Assembly: GCA_934561395.1 (NCBI GenBank)
Contig: CAKTGF010000002.1
Location: 124,001-188,000 of the forward strand
DNA from: an uncultured Eubacterium sp.
GTDB taxonomy: Bacteria > Bacillota > Clostridia > Oscillospirales > Acutalibacteraceae
DNA length: 64,000 bases
Direction of reading: 5' to 3'
In this document: piece by piece, positions 37,401 to 44,744 of the stretch
How positions within the stretch are numbered: position 1 is the stretch's first letter
How the letters are laid out: each line of letters starts with the position of its first letter
Made by a program: the position numbers and the translations under genes
The notes under the pieces: model-generated
What the model saw: only the letters and a program-made list of their open reading frames with translations
What the model was told of the DNA's origin: nothing
The model's database searches: none

Positions 37401-37722
37401 CTCATCAGATTACAAGGTAGCATTCCTTGCAACTGTAAACGTTCCTGAGGGTTACACAATGATCGACCGTGGTTTCGTATATGGTAAATCAGCTACTGCT
37501 GCTGAATTAACACTTGACAACGTTGGTAAAACAATCGCTGCTTCAGGTGCAAAGGTTAAGAGCCTTTCATTCGGCGCATCTAATGCATCTGACCAATATG
37601 GTCTTACCTACGGCGTTAAAGCTAAGAACGCACCGGCTGTTGCTGTTGCTTATGTAACAGTTAAGACTGCTGATGGCACAATCAAGACTGTATATTCAGA
37701 CGCAAGCGTTTATAACTATTAA
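34453..37722 (+). CDS. Secreted repeat protein with six Cys-containing 46-residue repeats
   Basis: 1089 residues after a GGAGG site. A signal peptide ends near LTALAQG. Residues about 30-340 are beta-rich with a possibly cohesin-like section (LTVGDYFAVSVVVDGSSRIS). A Cys-rich linker (residues about 345-425) and six repeats (about 427-743) follow; each repeat has the order HTP...ENE...STC...YDEVV(K/Y)C..CG.E(L/I)S, giving one His and three Cys in most copies, perhaps a structural zinc or disulfide site. Next comes a listeria-type B-repeat-like segment (VEGATFVGWSVNNKIVST) and another TFTGWSM segment, then a C-terminal beta domain. No LPXTG or dockerin. Likely a cell-surface or matrix protein; partners of the dockerin proteins are possible. 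Confidence 0.82.
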   Translation: MAKSFKKVIASLLAVLMVVFAMPLTALAQGGDYKLDISLQFSPVYTAGYFDYSEVNQSDSLFDYTMLSEAPLTYDYKMQPDNVTVSGTLKLEAAKTVAVSEAAGAEPLAADRTLTVGDYFAVSVVVDGSSRISSAQTYVGYSDNIEPAGTYVRSSGRKKFVGLAGINDAQGSNITVGGLKAVDSMSASGLVPGVDDGAAGNVSSVVDELNNKGEKNVMLSFNSCQNAPDCSSDVVCPEGVSLTDPETGALNYDYAAHNRYIANTFIFKIVGDGDISFNLYDPDNTKVLAYGGCYWLDNGKDARNANYNIYANYTTDSQECKGQNKILWYGRNINSGEGISAECQHTKTSIKNAVEATCGKPGYTGDTVCDECGKTIATGTEIPATGKHTYTSQVVKDSTCTAAGQTKYTCSVCGDTYTADEPAAKGHTPAAAVRENETESTCKVAGTYDEVVKCAVCGEELSRETKTKELAAHTPGEATRENEVAATEESEGSYDEVVKCTVCGEELSRTHKTIPALSHTHSYKSVYTEPTCTENGYTTYTCVKGDDTYVVYDDPATTKGHTPAAAVHENETESTCKVAGTYDEVVYCSTCGAEISRVQKTKELAAHTPAEAVRENETESTCKVAGTYDEVVYCSVCGDELSRETKTKELAAHTPAEAVRENETESTCKVAGTYDEVVKCAVCGEELSRETKTKELAAHTPGEATRENEVAPTKSEDGSYEEVVKCTVCGEELSRTKKTIAATGVNVTIANDFENYGDVTPGYGEKNYKYGSTVKLSATPVEGATFVGWSVNNKIVSTSANYSFTAYVDTTITPVFNDNAAADTITVVFLDMYKNVTAAYENISVADFQAAMATAIPAGTEYPGYTFTGWSMSDDAIKALTESATITANYDVRETEGYKVTANGAKITVGGKTVDNEATGVAYDSKVTVKADNATAWKIDDVVVAYGDTYTFFVGSNVTVEPVFDTIENKEASVTIISTGLSGSSDYKVAFLATVNVPEGYTMIDRGFVYGKSATAAELTLDNVGKTIAASGAKVKSLSFGASNASDQYGLTYGVKAKNAPAVAVAYVTVKTADGTIKTVYSDASVYNY
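35731..36684 (+). repeat. Tandem 138-bp coding repeats
   Basis: Six copies of a 46-codon unit within the 1089-residue protein gene, interrupted once by a diverged HTHSYKS unit around 36007-36129. Copies 1, 3, 4 and 5 are nearly identical in DNA, so unequal recombination is likely. Confidence 0.85.
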
Positions 37723-37775
37723 TCTTAAATAGTTAGATAACACCTATTACTCTAAATCGCAACAGATATTTCAAA

Positions 37776-37820
37776 CCGCACACACAAGCCGCCTGACTAA
37801 CGGTGCGTGTGTGTATGGAG
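37776..37820 (+). other. Intergenic hairpin before the 33-residue peptide gene
   Basis: CCGCACACAC pairs with GTGTGTATGG and an inner GCCG/CGGT extends it; there is no T run. It may limit or protect transcript passing into the peptide gene. Confidence 0.5.
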
Positions 37821-37881
37821 GTTATATACTGGCCGGTATCCGTCACTGCCGGTGCGAAATATTCACGGGAGGAACAAATTT

Positions 37882-37983
37882 ATGAAAGAACTTTACACAA
37901 AGCCTGTTGTAGCTGTTGAAGATTTCAAGACTGTTGATATCGTTACAACATCAATCAACTGGGGCGACGGTGGAGAAGACTAA
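37882..37983 (+). CDS. Short Y-x-K-P peptide (33 aa), putative RiPP-leader-like
   Basis: 33 codons with a strong GGGAGGAAC site 7 nt before ATG and a terminator 12 nt after the stop, which argues for a real gene. The product starts MKELYTKPVVAVEDF, continues with KTVDIVTTS and ends in INWGDGGED. The YxKP at residues 5-8 and the VD-hydrophobic-TTS at 18-24 recur in the 46-residue peptide at 41898. Y-x-x-P plus a Thr just before the core is a leader pattern used by lasso-peptide and related RiPP precursors, but no maturase, protease or RRE gene is seen nearby. It may equally be a small structural peptide. It follows the dockerin operon on the same strand. Confidence 0.75.
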   Translation: MKELYTKPVVAVEDFKTVDIVTTSINWGDGGED

Positions 37984-37995
37984 TTAATATTTGGG

Positions 37996-38025
37996 GGGTG
38001 CAGAGAAATCTGCACCCTTTTTATT
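37996..38025 (+). terminator. Terminator after the 33-residue peptide gene
   Basis: GGGTGCAGA GAAA TCTGCACCC followed by TTTTTATTTT. Confidence 0.9.
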
Positions 38026-38069
38026 TTGCAAAAATAAATTAATTTGCAATAATTAAAACAGATATGCAA

Positions 38070-38099
38070 ACAAAAAAGACAGAGCACTGCTCTGTCTTT
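38070..38099 (-). terminator. Terminator of the LCP gene
   Basis: AAAGACAGAGCA/TGCTCTGTCTTT hairpin; minus-strand reading ends in TTTTTT. Confidence 0.8.
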
Positions 38100-38120
38100 C
38101 TTTAATATTTATAGGCTTAA

Positions 38121-39512
38121 TTAATTGTTTTTACTCTTTTCCTGCTCCTTTGAAATTTCATCGGCAGATTTGTTGTAAATATAATCAATCAATTCTTCCT
38201 TATTTTTATCAACATCAAGGGTAATAACGCTTGCGCCCTTAATGTTTTCATATTTCCATGTTCCGTCAAAGGGCACCTTAGCCTCAACCATATCGTTTTT
38301 AATGCAGCCAAGGGCTTTAACGCCTATTTTCATAAGCTCGCCCTTAGTTAAGTTTGTTTCAATATAAGGGGCGCTGCTGTTAAGCATTTTATAAAGGGTA
38401 AACGGGTTACCGCCCTTAGCGGATTTAATAATTGACTGAATAACCGTGCGCTGCCTTTTGGTGCGCTGCCAATCGGTATCAATCTTCCTGATTCGGCAAT
38501 AAGCAAGGGCCTGCTCTCCTGTAAGGGTGTGCTTACCTGCCTCCAGCTTAACCTTGCCGTAGCGCTTGGGGTGGTTGGTAACCTCTTTTGCTTCCTTTTC
38601 GGTTACATCAACCTCAACGCCGCCGATACTGTCAACCAGCACCTTAAACATTTCAAAATCGGCAACCACATAGCCGTCAATTTTAACGCCGAAATTGTAT
38701 TCGATAGTGTCAACAACACCTTGATAGCCGCCGTAGGTGCAGGCAGCATTCAGCCTTTGTTTGCCGTTGTGAGCAGGGATATATACCCAGCTGTCACGCA
38801 AAAACGATGTTAGTTTAACGCAATTGTTCTTTTTGTCAATTGTAACCATCATCATTGTGTCGGCACGGCTGGCCTCGACCTCGTCCTTAGGCCTTGCGTC
38901 AACACCAAGCAGCAAAATGTTGGTAACGCTGCTGTCGTCCTTCAAATCGGCTGCAGCAACCACGCTTTCTTTTTTATCGTCATAATTAATTTTGCCAAGG
39001 GTGCTGTTTGCCATGGCAATCAAGCCCCCTGCAAGGGCAAAAATCAGCACCAAAATAATTATTAACGGAAGCTTGAATTTTTTGCCGGGTTTTCGCATAT
39101 TATTATTGTTCCTTTTTTTACGGCCCTTGCCTGAACCTCCACCTGAATGACGATTAGGTTCCCTGTCGGGCTGCCTGTCTGAGGAAAACTGCTGCAAATC
39201 CCTTTCGGAATACTGCCGATTATAGCCGTTACCGTTATAATTGCCGTAATTATTATAGCCGCCGCTGTTGTAGCCGTTATAATTATTGTAATTGGCGGAA
39301 TAATCGTTAAGGTCGGTATATCCGCCTCTGTCGGGTGGGGGCGGAGCCTCACGCCTTGGGGGTCTTAAATTTTCATAGTGGGGATTTGATGTATAACCCG
39401 AGTTGTTATCGCTGCCGGCATAATAATTTTCATCATCGGGCACTGAGCGGTCACGGTTATTGTTAAAATCAATTTTATCGGGGTCAAATCCGTAATTATC
39501 AAATCGTGGCAA
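38121..39512 (-). CDS. LytR-CpsA-Psr (LCP) family glycopolymer ligase
   Basis: 463 residues. The first 145 are cytoplasmic, rich in Asn, Tyr, Gly and Pro (NNYNGYNSGGYNN-type repeats), then a basic stretch KGRKKRNNNN and one transmembrane helix (LPLIIILVLIFALAGGLIAM). The extracellular catalytic domain carries LCP motifs: NILLLGVDARP, the Asp/Arg pairs SRADTMM and SFLRDSWVYIP, and AYCRIRKIDTDWQRTKRQR. LCP enzymes transfer teichoic-acid or capsule-type polymers from lipid carrier to peptidoglycan. The long low-complexity N-terminus is unusual. It is divergent from the RNase P RNA gene. Confidence 0.92.
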   Translation of the reverse strand: MPRFDNYGFDPDKIDFNNNRDRSVPDDENYYAGSDNNSGYTSNPHYENLRPPRREAPPPPDRGGYTDLNDYSANYNNYNGYNSGGYNNYGNYNGNGYNRQYSERDLQQFSSDRQPDREPNRHSGGGSGKGRKKRNNNNMRKPGKKFKLPLIIILVLIFALAGGLIAMANSTLGKINYDDKKESVVAAADLKDDSSVTNILLLGVDARPKDEVEASRADTMMMVTIDKKNNCVKLTSFLRDSWVYIPAHNGKQRLNAACTYGGYQGVVDTIEYNFGVKIDGYVVADFEMFKVLVDSIGGVEVDVTEKEAKEVTNHPKRYGKVKLEAGKHTLTGEQALAYCRIRKIDTDWQRTKRQRTVIQSIIKSAKGGNPFTLYKMLNSSAPYIETNLTKGELMKIGVKALGCIKNDMVEAKVPFDGTWKYENIKGASVITLDVDKNKEELIDYIYNKSADEISKEQEKSKNN

Positions 39513-39541
39513 GCTATCACCTCTCGATATACTTTTAAAAT

Positions 39542-39570
39542 ATATTACACTATATAATAAATCTTTTCAA
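39542..39570 (-). promoter_or_regulatory. Promoter of the LCP gene
   Basis: Minus strand TTGAAA (39570-39565), 17-nt spacer, TAATAT (39547-39542). Confidence 0.6.
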
Positions 39571-39623
39571 CAGTTTTGTAATAATTGTTGACTTTTGCCT
39601 GTAAAATATTTTATTATAGAAAT

Positions 39624-39954
39624 AGCGAGTTGCCCAGGCGATTGCGCACTATGATGTGTGAGGAAAGTCCGAGCAGCACAGAGCAGGATAACGGCTAACG
39701 GCCGCCGAGGGTGACCTTAGGGAAAGTGCAACAGAAATAAACCGCCTGATTTTCAGGTAAGGATGGAAAGGCGAGGTAAGAGCTCACCGAGGGAATGGTA
39801 ACATTCCCTGCCATGTAAACCCTATTCGCTGCAACGCCGACGGGAGAGTTGGTTGCTCGCCACATAACTCCGAAGGGCGGCTTGAGCGTATTGGCAACAA
39901 TGCGTCGAGATAGATAATCGTCCATGACAGAACTCGGCTTACGGTCAACTCGCT
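39624..39954 (+). ncRNA. rnpB: RNase P RNA (bacterial type A-like)
   Basis: 331 nt. The ends AGCGAGTTG and CAACTCGCT form helix P1. Conserved regions CRI-CRV are visible: GAGGAAAGTCCGAGCA (39660-39675), the AGGGTGACC segment, GGTAAGAGCTCACCG, CCATGTAAACCC, and the 3' GATAGATAATCGTCCATGACAGAACTCGGCTTA region. It is the catalytic RNA that trims tRNA 5' ends. A TTGACT-type promoter lies at 39588. It sits between the LCP gene and the aldolase gene. Confidence 0.97.
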
Positions 39955-39990
39955 GTATTCAGCACAAATGCGTTTTGAAAGGACATAAAA

Positions 39991-40836
39991 ATGCTTGTTA
40001 ATATGCGTGATCTGTTAGCGGACGCCGAGCAGGGCAATTATGCTGTGGGCTCGTTTTCAGTTGCTAACATGGAAATGGTTTTGGGTGTTTTAAAAGCGGC
40101 AAAGGAGCTTGATGCGCCTGTTATTTTGCAGATTGCGGAGGTAAGACTAAAGCAATCTCCGCTTGAAATAATCGGCCCCCTTATGGTGGCAGCCGCAGAA
40201 AATGCAGACACACCGGTTGCAGTTCACTTTGACCACGGCAAGACTCTTGAAAAAATCGAGCAGGCGCTGGATTTGGGCTTTACCTCGGTTATGTTTGACG
40301 GTTCACATCTTCCCCTTGATGAAAATATTGCAATGACCAAAAAGGTTATGGCGATGGCAGAGGAGTATGACGCCGCAGTTGAGGCTGAAATCGGCTGCGT
40401 GGGCGGCTCGGAGGACGGCAGCGAGGATATTGCAATTAACTGCACAAAGCCCGAGGACGCCGTAAAGTTTGAAAGTGAAACAGGTGTTGACGCTCTGGCA
40501 ATTGCAATCGGCAACGCTCACGGCAATTACAAATCAACTCCAAAGCTTAGGTTTGACATACTGCAAAAGGTCGAGCAAATGACCCACACGCCCTTGGTTC
40601 TTCACGGGGGAACAGGCATTTCGCCCGAGGATTTTGTAAAATGCTCAAAAACAGGCATTAAGAAAATAAATATTGCTACCGCAACCTTTGATATGGTTGA
40701 AAATTCTGTTCATAAATGCTATAATGAAAACAGAATTAATGGCTACTATGATTTGCAGTCTGCTGAGGTTGAAGGCGCTTACCAAAATGCGAAAAAGCAC
40801 ATTCTTATTTTCGGCACAGACGGTAAATGCCGGTAA
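39991..40836 (+). CDS. Class II fructose-bisphosphate/ketose-bisphosphate aldolase, likely IolJ-type
   Basis: 281 residues. A zinc class II aldolase with the expected ligands: FDHGKTLE (His), the AEIGCVGGSEDG loop (Glu), NAHGNYKS and VLHGGTGIS (His), and a KINIATATF phosphate-binding strand. The gene directly downstream encodes an IolC-like kinase, so the natural substrate may be 6-phospho-5-dehydro-2-deoxy-D-gluconate (IolJ role), giving DHAP and malonate semialdehyde. A general fructose-bisphosphate aldolase cannot be excluded. 28 nt separates the two genes. Confidence 0.85.
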   Translation: MLVNMRDLLADAEQGNYAVGSFSVANMEMVLGVLKAAKELDAPVILQIAEVRLKQSPLEIIGPLMVAAAENADTPVAVHFDHGKTLEKIEQALDLGFTSVMFDGSHLPLDENIAMTKKVMAMAEEYDAAVEAEIGCVGGSEDGSEDIAINCTKPEDAVKFESETGVDALAIAIGNAHGNYKSTPKLRFDILQKVEQMTHTPLVLHGGTGISPEDFVKCSKTGIKKINIATATFDMVENSVHKCYNENRINGYYDLQSAEVEGAYQNAKKHILIFGTDGKCR

Positions 40837-40864
40837 GCGTTTAGTATAAAGCGAGGTAAAGTTT

Positions 40865-41884
40865 ATGCAAAATTATATAACATTTGATATGTCAAAGCCG
40901 TTGGACTTTATTCCGATTGGCCGTGTGGCAATTGATTTTAACCCAACAGATATGTATATGCCCCTTTCCGAGTCGTCAAACTTTAACAAATATGTGGGCG
41001 GCTCTCCTGCAAACATTGCGGTGGGGCTTGCACGCCTTGGCTGCAAGGTTGGTTTTTGCGGCTGCGTAAGCAACGACCAATTCGGCGATTTTGTTGTTAA
41101 TTATTTTGACAAAGAGGGGATTGATACCTCAAAAATTACCCGTGCAAAGAACGGCGAGTGCCTTGGCTTAACCTTTACCGAGATTCTTTCAAAGGAAAGC
41201 TCGTCGATCCTTATGTACAGGGATAATGTTGCAGATTTTTGCATGGCGCCCGAGGATATTGACGAGGAGTATATCTCATCTGCAAAGGCTATTGTAATCA
41301 GCGGCACAGCACTTGCAAAAAGCCCGTCAAGAGAGGCTTGCCTTAAGGCAATGATGCTTGCAAAAAAGAACAACACAAGAATTATTTTTGATATTGATTA
41401 CCGTGAATACACCTGGAGGAGCAAGGACGAGATTGCTGTTTATTACAGCCTTGTTGCTCAAAATGCCGATGTTATTATGGGTTCAAGGGAGGAATTTGAT
41501 TTAACCGAAGGTATTGTAGGTGTTAAATCATCAGACCCGGAATCCGCTAAGTATTGGCAATCCTTCGGTGCTTCAATTTGTGTTATCAAGCACGGCAAGG
41601 AGGGCTCAACAGCCTACACAAATGACGGTAAATTTTATACAATCAAGCCGTTCCCGGCAGTTAAGCTTAAGGGCTTTGGCGGCGGCGACGGCTACGGCTC
41701 ATCATTCTTATACAGCCTTCTTCAGGGCAAGGATATTATCGACTGCCTTGAATTCGGTTCAGCATCTGCATCAATTTTGATTTCTGCACACTCCTGCTCT
41801 GATGCAATGCCTTCGGCTACTCAGGTTGAAGAGTTTATTAAGAAGAGCAAGGAGGAGTATGGAGAGATGGTAGCAAGAGCGTAA
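40865..41884 (+). CDS. PfkB-family sugar kinase, 5-dehydro-2-deoxygluconokinase-like
   Basis: 339 residues, ribokinase/PfkB fold. IolC-like blocks are IGRVAIDFNPTDMYMP, the YVGGSPANIAVGLARLG substrate lid, EILSKESSSILMYRDNVADF, SGTALAKSPSREACLKAM and FDIDYREYTWRSKDE. The family's catalytic GAGDxF motif appears as GGGDGYGSSFLY, retaining the Asp base. IolC phosphorylates 5-dehydro-2-deoxy-D-gluconate in myo-inositol breakdown. With the aldolase it would run the last two steps; other iol genes are not in the window. The short peptide gene begins 13 nt after the stop. Confidence 0.85.
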   Translation: MQNYITFDMSKPLDFIPIGRVAIDFNPTDMYMPLSESSNFNKYVGGSPANIAVGLARLGCKVGFCGCVSNDQFGDFVVNYFDKEGIDTSKITRAKNGECLGLTFTEILSKESSSILMYRDNVADFCMAPEDIDEEYISSAKAIVISGTALAKSPSREACLKAMMLAKKNNTRIIFDIDYREYTWRSKDEIAVYYSLVAQNADVIMGSREEFDLTEGIVGVKSSDPESAKYWQSFGASICVIKHGKEGSTAYTNDGKFYTIKPFPAVKLKGFGGGDGYGSSFLYSLLQGKDIIDCLEFGSASASILISAHSCSDAMPSATQVEEFIKKSKEEYGEMVARA

Positions 41885-41897
41885 GGAGGGACTTCTT

Positions 41898-42038
41898 GTG
41901 AAAATCCGTTATGTTAAACCGCACACGGAATGCATTGGCTTTTCAGAGGTCGATGTTATTTCTACATCGTTGGTAATTCCACCTATTATTCCGAAAGACG
42001 ATCCGGACCTTACCAACGACGATGTCTATGAAGTTTAA
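41898..42038 (+). CDS. Short Y-x-K-P peptide (46 aa), paralogue of the peptide at 37882
   Basis: 46 codons starting with GTG; GGAGGG lies 8 nt upstream and a strong terminator follows. The product begins MKIRYVKPHTECIGF, continues SEVDVISTS and has a longer tail rich in Pro, Ile and Asp (LVIPPIIPKDDPDLTNDD). The Tyr5, Lys7-Pro8, Phe15, Val18-Asp19 and Thr23-Ser24 positions match the 33-residue peptide exactly. It contains one Cys. Tail after the TS would be the candidate core if this is a RiPP precursor, but no modifying enzyme is adjacent. It is likely co-transcribed with the aldolase and kinase genes. Confidence 0.75.
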   Translation: MKIRYVKPHTECIGFSEVDVISTSLVIPPIIPKDDPDLTNDDVYEV

Positions 42039-42045
42039 CAAAAAT

Positions 42046-42077
42046 AAAAGCCACCGCAGGGTGGCTTTTATTTTTTA
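42046..42077 (+). terminator. Terminator after the 46-residue peptide gene
   Basis: AAAAGCCACC/GGTGGCTTTT hairpin followed by ATTTTTTAT. Confidence 0.88.
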
Positions 42078-42093
42078 TATGTTGTATGGTTTT

Positions 42094-42669
42094 TTAAACA
42101 ATCATACCTGTTTCAATCCAACTCATAACGGCGGGGTATTCTTCCTTATAAGCGTCAAGGCGCTCTGTGTTTGAATCAACAAATGCCTGAAATTCATCTA
42201 CATCCTCAAAGGCAAAAACAAAGTCCTGCTCAAAATCGTAGGTTGCCGAAAAGAAATAATCAAACAAATCATCTGCCGAGAAAAGCTCCAGCAGCTTATC
42301 CGCAACAATTTCGGTTGTGTAATCAAGGCCGTTCTTTATTGTAAGCTCGCTGTCATCCTCGTCAGACTCTATTTCAGGGTCGTTTTGGCAATATTCAACA
42401 ATTGCATCCTCGCCGATTCCTAAATTTGCAAGGCACTCTATAACATCGTCATAGGCGGTTTCGTTAACCTCGTCATAAACACGGTAAACAAATTCGCCGA
42501 TAAGGTTTTTTATTGCAATTGCTTTAAACACGCAGTCAATTTCGTTGCCGTCCTCATCATCTACAACAAATCCGTCCTCCTGAAAGTTAGACCATATAAG
42601 CTCAAAAAGGTAGGTATATTTTTCCTTTTCCTCAAAAATATTTTCGTGAATGTAAGATTCTAAATTCAT
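42094..42669 (-). CDS. Acidic hypothetical protein
   Basis: 191 residues from ATG 42669, chosen because AGGAGGAG precedes it by 5 nt; an ATG 14 codons upstream would overlap that site. The protein is strongly acidic (many Asp/Glu, e.g. VVDDEDGNEIDC and EIESDEDDSELTI), with no signal peptide or membrane helix, and several aromatic-rich helices (YLFELIWSNF, DLFDYFFSATYDFEQDF). No family was recognised. It converges with the iol-like operon and is divergent from the epimerase gene. Confidence 0.7.
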   Translation of the reverse strand: MNLESYIHENIFEEKEKYTYLFELIWSNFQEDGFVVDDEDGNEIDCVFKAIAIKNLIGEFVYRVYDEVNETAYDDVIECLANLGIGEDAIVEYCQNDPEIESDEDDSELTIKNGLDYTTEIVADKLLELFSADDLFDYFFSATYDFEQDFVFAFEDVDEFQAFVDSNTERLDAYKEEYPAVMSWIETGMIV

Positions 42670-42759
42670 TTTACTCCTCCTGAGTGTTGTTTTCGGCAAA
42701 TAAAGGGTCATCTTTAATTACAAGGTATATTGTAACCGATATTACTATTATTTTCAATA

Positions 42760-42788
42760 TTGCAATACAAAATGTTTTGATATATAAT
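42760..42788 (+). promoter_or_regulatory. Promoter of the aldose epimerase gene
   Basis: TTGCAA (42760-42765), 17-nt spacer, TATAAT (42783-42788). Confidence 0.65.
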
Positions 42789-42815
42789 TATTTTGAATGG
42801 AGTTGAACACAGCTT

Positions 42816-43691
42816 ATGCAATTTACTATAAAAAGCAACAGCGCCGCAGCAGTTTTAGGGCTTGACGGTGCAATGCTTAATTCCCTTAAAAAGAATAATG
42901 TTGAATACCTGTGGCAGGGGGATGCCGAGCACTGGTCAGGCCAAGCACCGGTATGCTTTCCCATTGTGGGTGTATTGCCGGGGGGCAGGGGAACGGCCTT
43001 TGGCAAGCCCTGCGAAATGAAACGCCACGGCGTTGCAAGAATTAACCCCTTTGAGGTTTACGAGCAGCTTGGCAATTCGATTACATTTGTTCAAAAAAGC
43101 AATGCCGAAACCAAAAAGGCTTACCCCTTTGATTATGAGCTGAAAATTAAATATACCATTGTGGGCTCAACAGTCACAAACGAATATATTATTACCAACA
43201 CAGGCAATGAGCCAATGCCCTTTGTTATCGGCGGTCATCCTGCCTTTAACTGCCCCCTTGACAGCAGCGAAAGCTTTGAGGATTATAAGGTGGTTTTTGA
43301 CAGAAAAATGACCAAGCAGGTTTTAAGACCCGACCATGAAACAGGGCTTGTTGATGTATCAAAGCGCTTTGACGGACTTGATAACAGCGATACCATTAGC
43401 CTAAGGCATGATTTGTTTGAGGAAAACGACGCAATGATTTTTGATAACATTCCGTCAAAATGCGCCACGCTTATGGGTCCAAAAGGGCTTGGGGTTAAAA
43501 TTGAGTATCAGGATATGGCAAACCTGCTTGTTTGGTCGGCCTGCAACAAGGCAAATTTTGTTGCCCTTGAGCCGTGGACGGGAATTTCCACCTGCTCTGA
43601 CGAGGACGATAAAATAGAAAACAAGCGTGGAATGACAATTCTTAATCCAAATGAAACTGCCGGCTTTAAGTTTAAAATAACCATGATTTAG
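42816..43691 (+). CDS. Aldose 1-epimerase family protein (LacX-like)
   Basis: 291 residues of the galactose mutarotase-like fold. Typical blocks: an N-terminal A-A-V-L-G-L-D-G strand, YLWQGDAEHWSGQAPVCFPI, MKRHGVARI with its His, VIGGHPAFNCPL with the second active-site His, and a C-terminal NFVALEPWTG where Glu would be the base. Such LacX-type proteins interconvert alpha and beta anomers of aldoses. The adjacent genes give no clear pathway. The lipoprotein gene starts 13 nt after its stop. Confidence 0.88.
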   Translation: MQFTIKSNSAAAVLGLDGAMLNSLKKNNVEYLWQGDAEHWSGQAPVCFPIVGVLPGGRGTAFGKPCEMKRHGVARINPFEVYEQLGNSITFVQKSNAETKKAYPFDYELKIKYTIVGSTVTNEYIITNTGNEPMPFVIGGHPAFNCPLDSSESFEDYKVVFDRKMTKQVLRPDHETGLVDVSKRFDGLDNSDTISLRHDLFEENDAMIFDNIPSKCATLMGPKGLGVKIEYQDMANLLVWSACNKANFVALEPWTGISTCSDEDDKIENKRGMTILNPNETAGFKFKITMI

Positions 43692-43704
43692 GAGATGATA
43701 CATA

Positions 43705-44619
43705 ATGAACAAAAAGATTTCTATTGCACTGGTTGTGCTTATTGTTTTATCAATGGTTTTTGTTGCCTGCTCAAAAAACGCCAAGGATGAGGAGGCAACG
43801 GTAACCCAGGTTGTTACCGATGAAAACGGCGAGGCTGTAACAGACGAAAACGGCGAGGTAGTTACCGAGCTTGTTACAGGCAGTGTTGTAACCGATGCCG
43901 AGGGTTCAACCGTTACAGAGGTGGTTACAAACGCTCAGGGCGAAAAGATAACAAATTCTCAGGGTGGCGACATTACACAGGTTGTTACAAAGGCTCCGAA
44001 TGGCAGCACTAAAAAGGATACTACCGTATCAACACTTCCAAAGCCCGATAAGCCCGGCAATATTTCAAAACTTAAGGCAAGCAGCGTTACCCAAACAGGG
44101 CTTAAGCTTACCTGGTCAGGCGTTAAGTGCGACGGCTACCAAATTGATTATAGCACCGATAACGGTTATAATTGGACACACCTTGAAGAAGACTACAGCA
44201 AAACCTCATACACGGTTTCAAAGCTGACATCATATACAAAATATCAGTTTAGAGTTCGTGCGTTTAACGAAAACAAGGCAGGCATAAGCGCTTCGGAATG
44301 GGAAAAAATTACCGTTACCACAAAAGCCAATGAGGAAATTTCAAGAAAAATTAAGGTTTCTGTAATACTGCCAAACAACGGCGGAATTGAGGAAACCGTT
44401 ACCGTTTATGTTAACGGCGAAAAGGACGGAACCATCACTGCCAAGCTTGACGGCAGCACCATTTCATACACCACGGTTAAAAAATACAAGGGCGTTGCGA
44501 ATGTTAAGGCAAGCCTTAAATCCATGGGTTATGCAAGGGCCGTTAACACCGACAAGGAATCCTGCGAGATTGATTTTTCAAGCGAGGGCATAAAAATCCT
44601 TGACGGCGAGGATGACTGA
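43705..44619 (+). CDS. Fibronectin type III lipoprotein
   Basis: 304 residues. The N-terminus is a lipoprotein signal (SIALVVLIVLSMVFVACS; lipobox V-F-V-A-C-like, lipidated Cys about residue 22). A low-complexity stretch of degenerate V-T-D-E-N-G/V-V-T repeats follows (residues about 31-105), then a fibronectin III domain (PGNISKLKASSVTQTGLKLT, TSYTKYQFRVRAFNENKAG, about 115-210), and a C-terminal beta domain with VTVYVNGEKDGT. Anchored on the outer face of the membrane; the ligand is unknown. It may be co-transcribed with the epimerase gene. Confidence 0.82.
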   Translation: MNKKISIALVVLIVLSMVFVACSKNAKDEEATVTQVVTDENGEAVTDENGEVVTELVTGSVVTDAEGSTVTEVVTNAQGEKITNSQGGDITQVVTKAPNGSTKKDTTVSTLPKPDKPGNISKLKASSVTQTGLKLTWSGVKCDGYQIDYSTDNGYNWTHLEEDYSKTSYTVSKLTSYTKYQFRVRAFNENKAGISASEWEKITVTTKANEEISRKIKVSVILPNNGGIEETVTVYVNGEKDGTITAKLDGSTISYTTVKKYKGVANVKASLKSMGYARAVNTDKESCEIDFSSEGIKILDGEDD

Positions 44620-44633
44620 TTAATACACGCTGG

Positions 44634-44667
44634 GCACACCGAACAAAATATTCGGTGTGCTTTTTTT
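44634..44667 (+). terminator. Terminator of the epimerase-lipoprotein unit
   Basis: GCACACCGAA/TTCGGTGTGC followed by seven T. Confidence 0.9.
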
Positions 44668-44744
44668 GACCTGTTTTTCGTAATTTTACACAATCTAACA
44701 ATGTTATATTTTACATCCCGGGGGCAATTATTTTTTGTTATTCG

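Noticed and set aside
18470..37983. Dockerin locus as a classical cellulosome cluster
   Set aside because: No cellulase, xylanase, CBM3 or recognisable multi-cohesin scaffoldin is visible in these genes.
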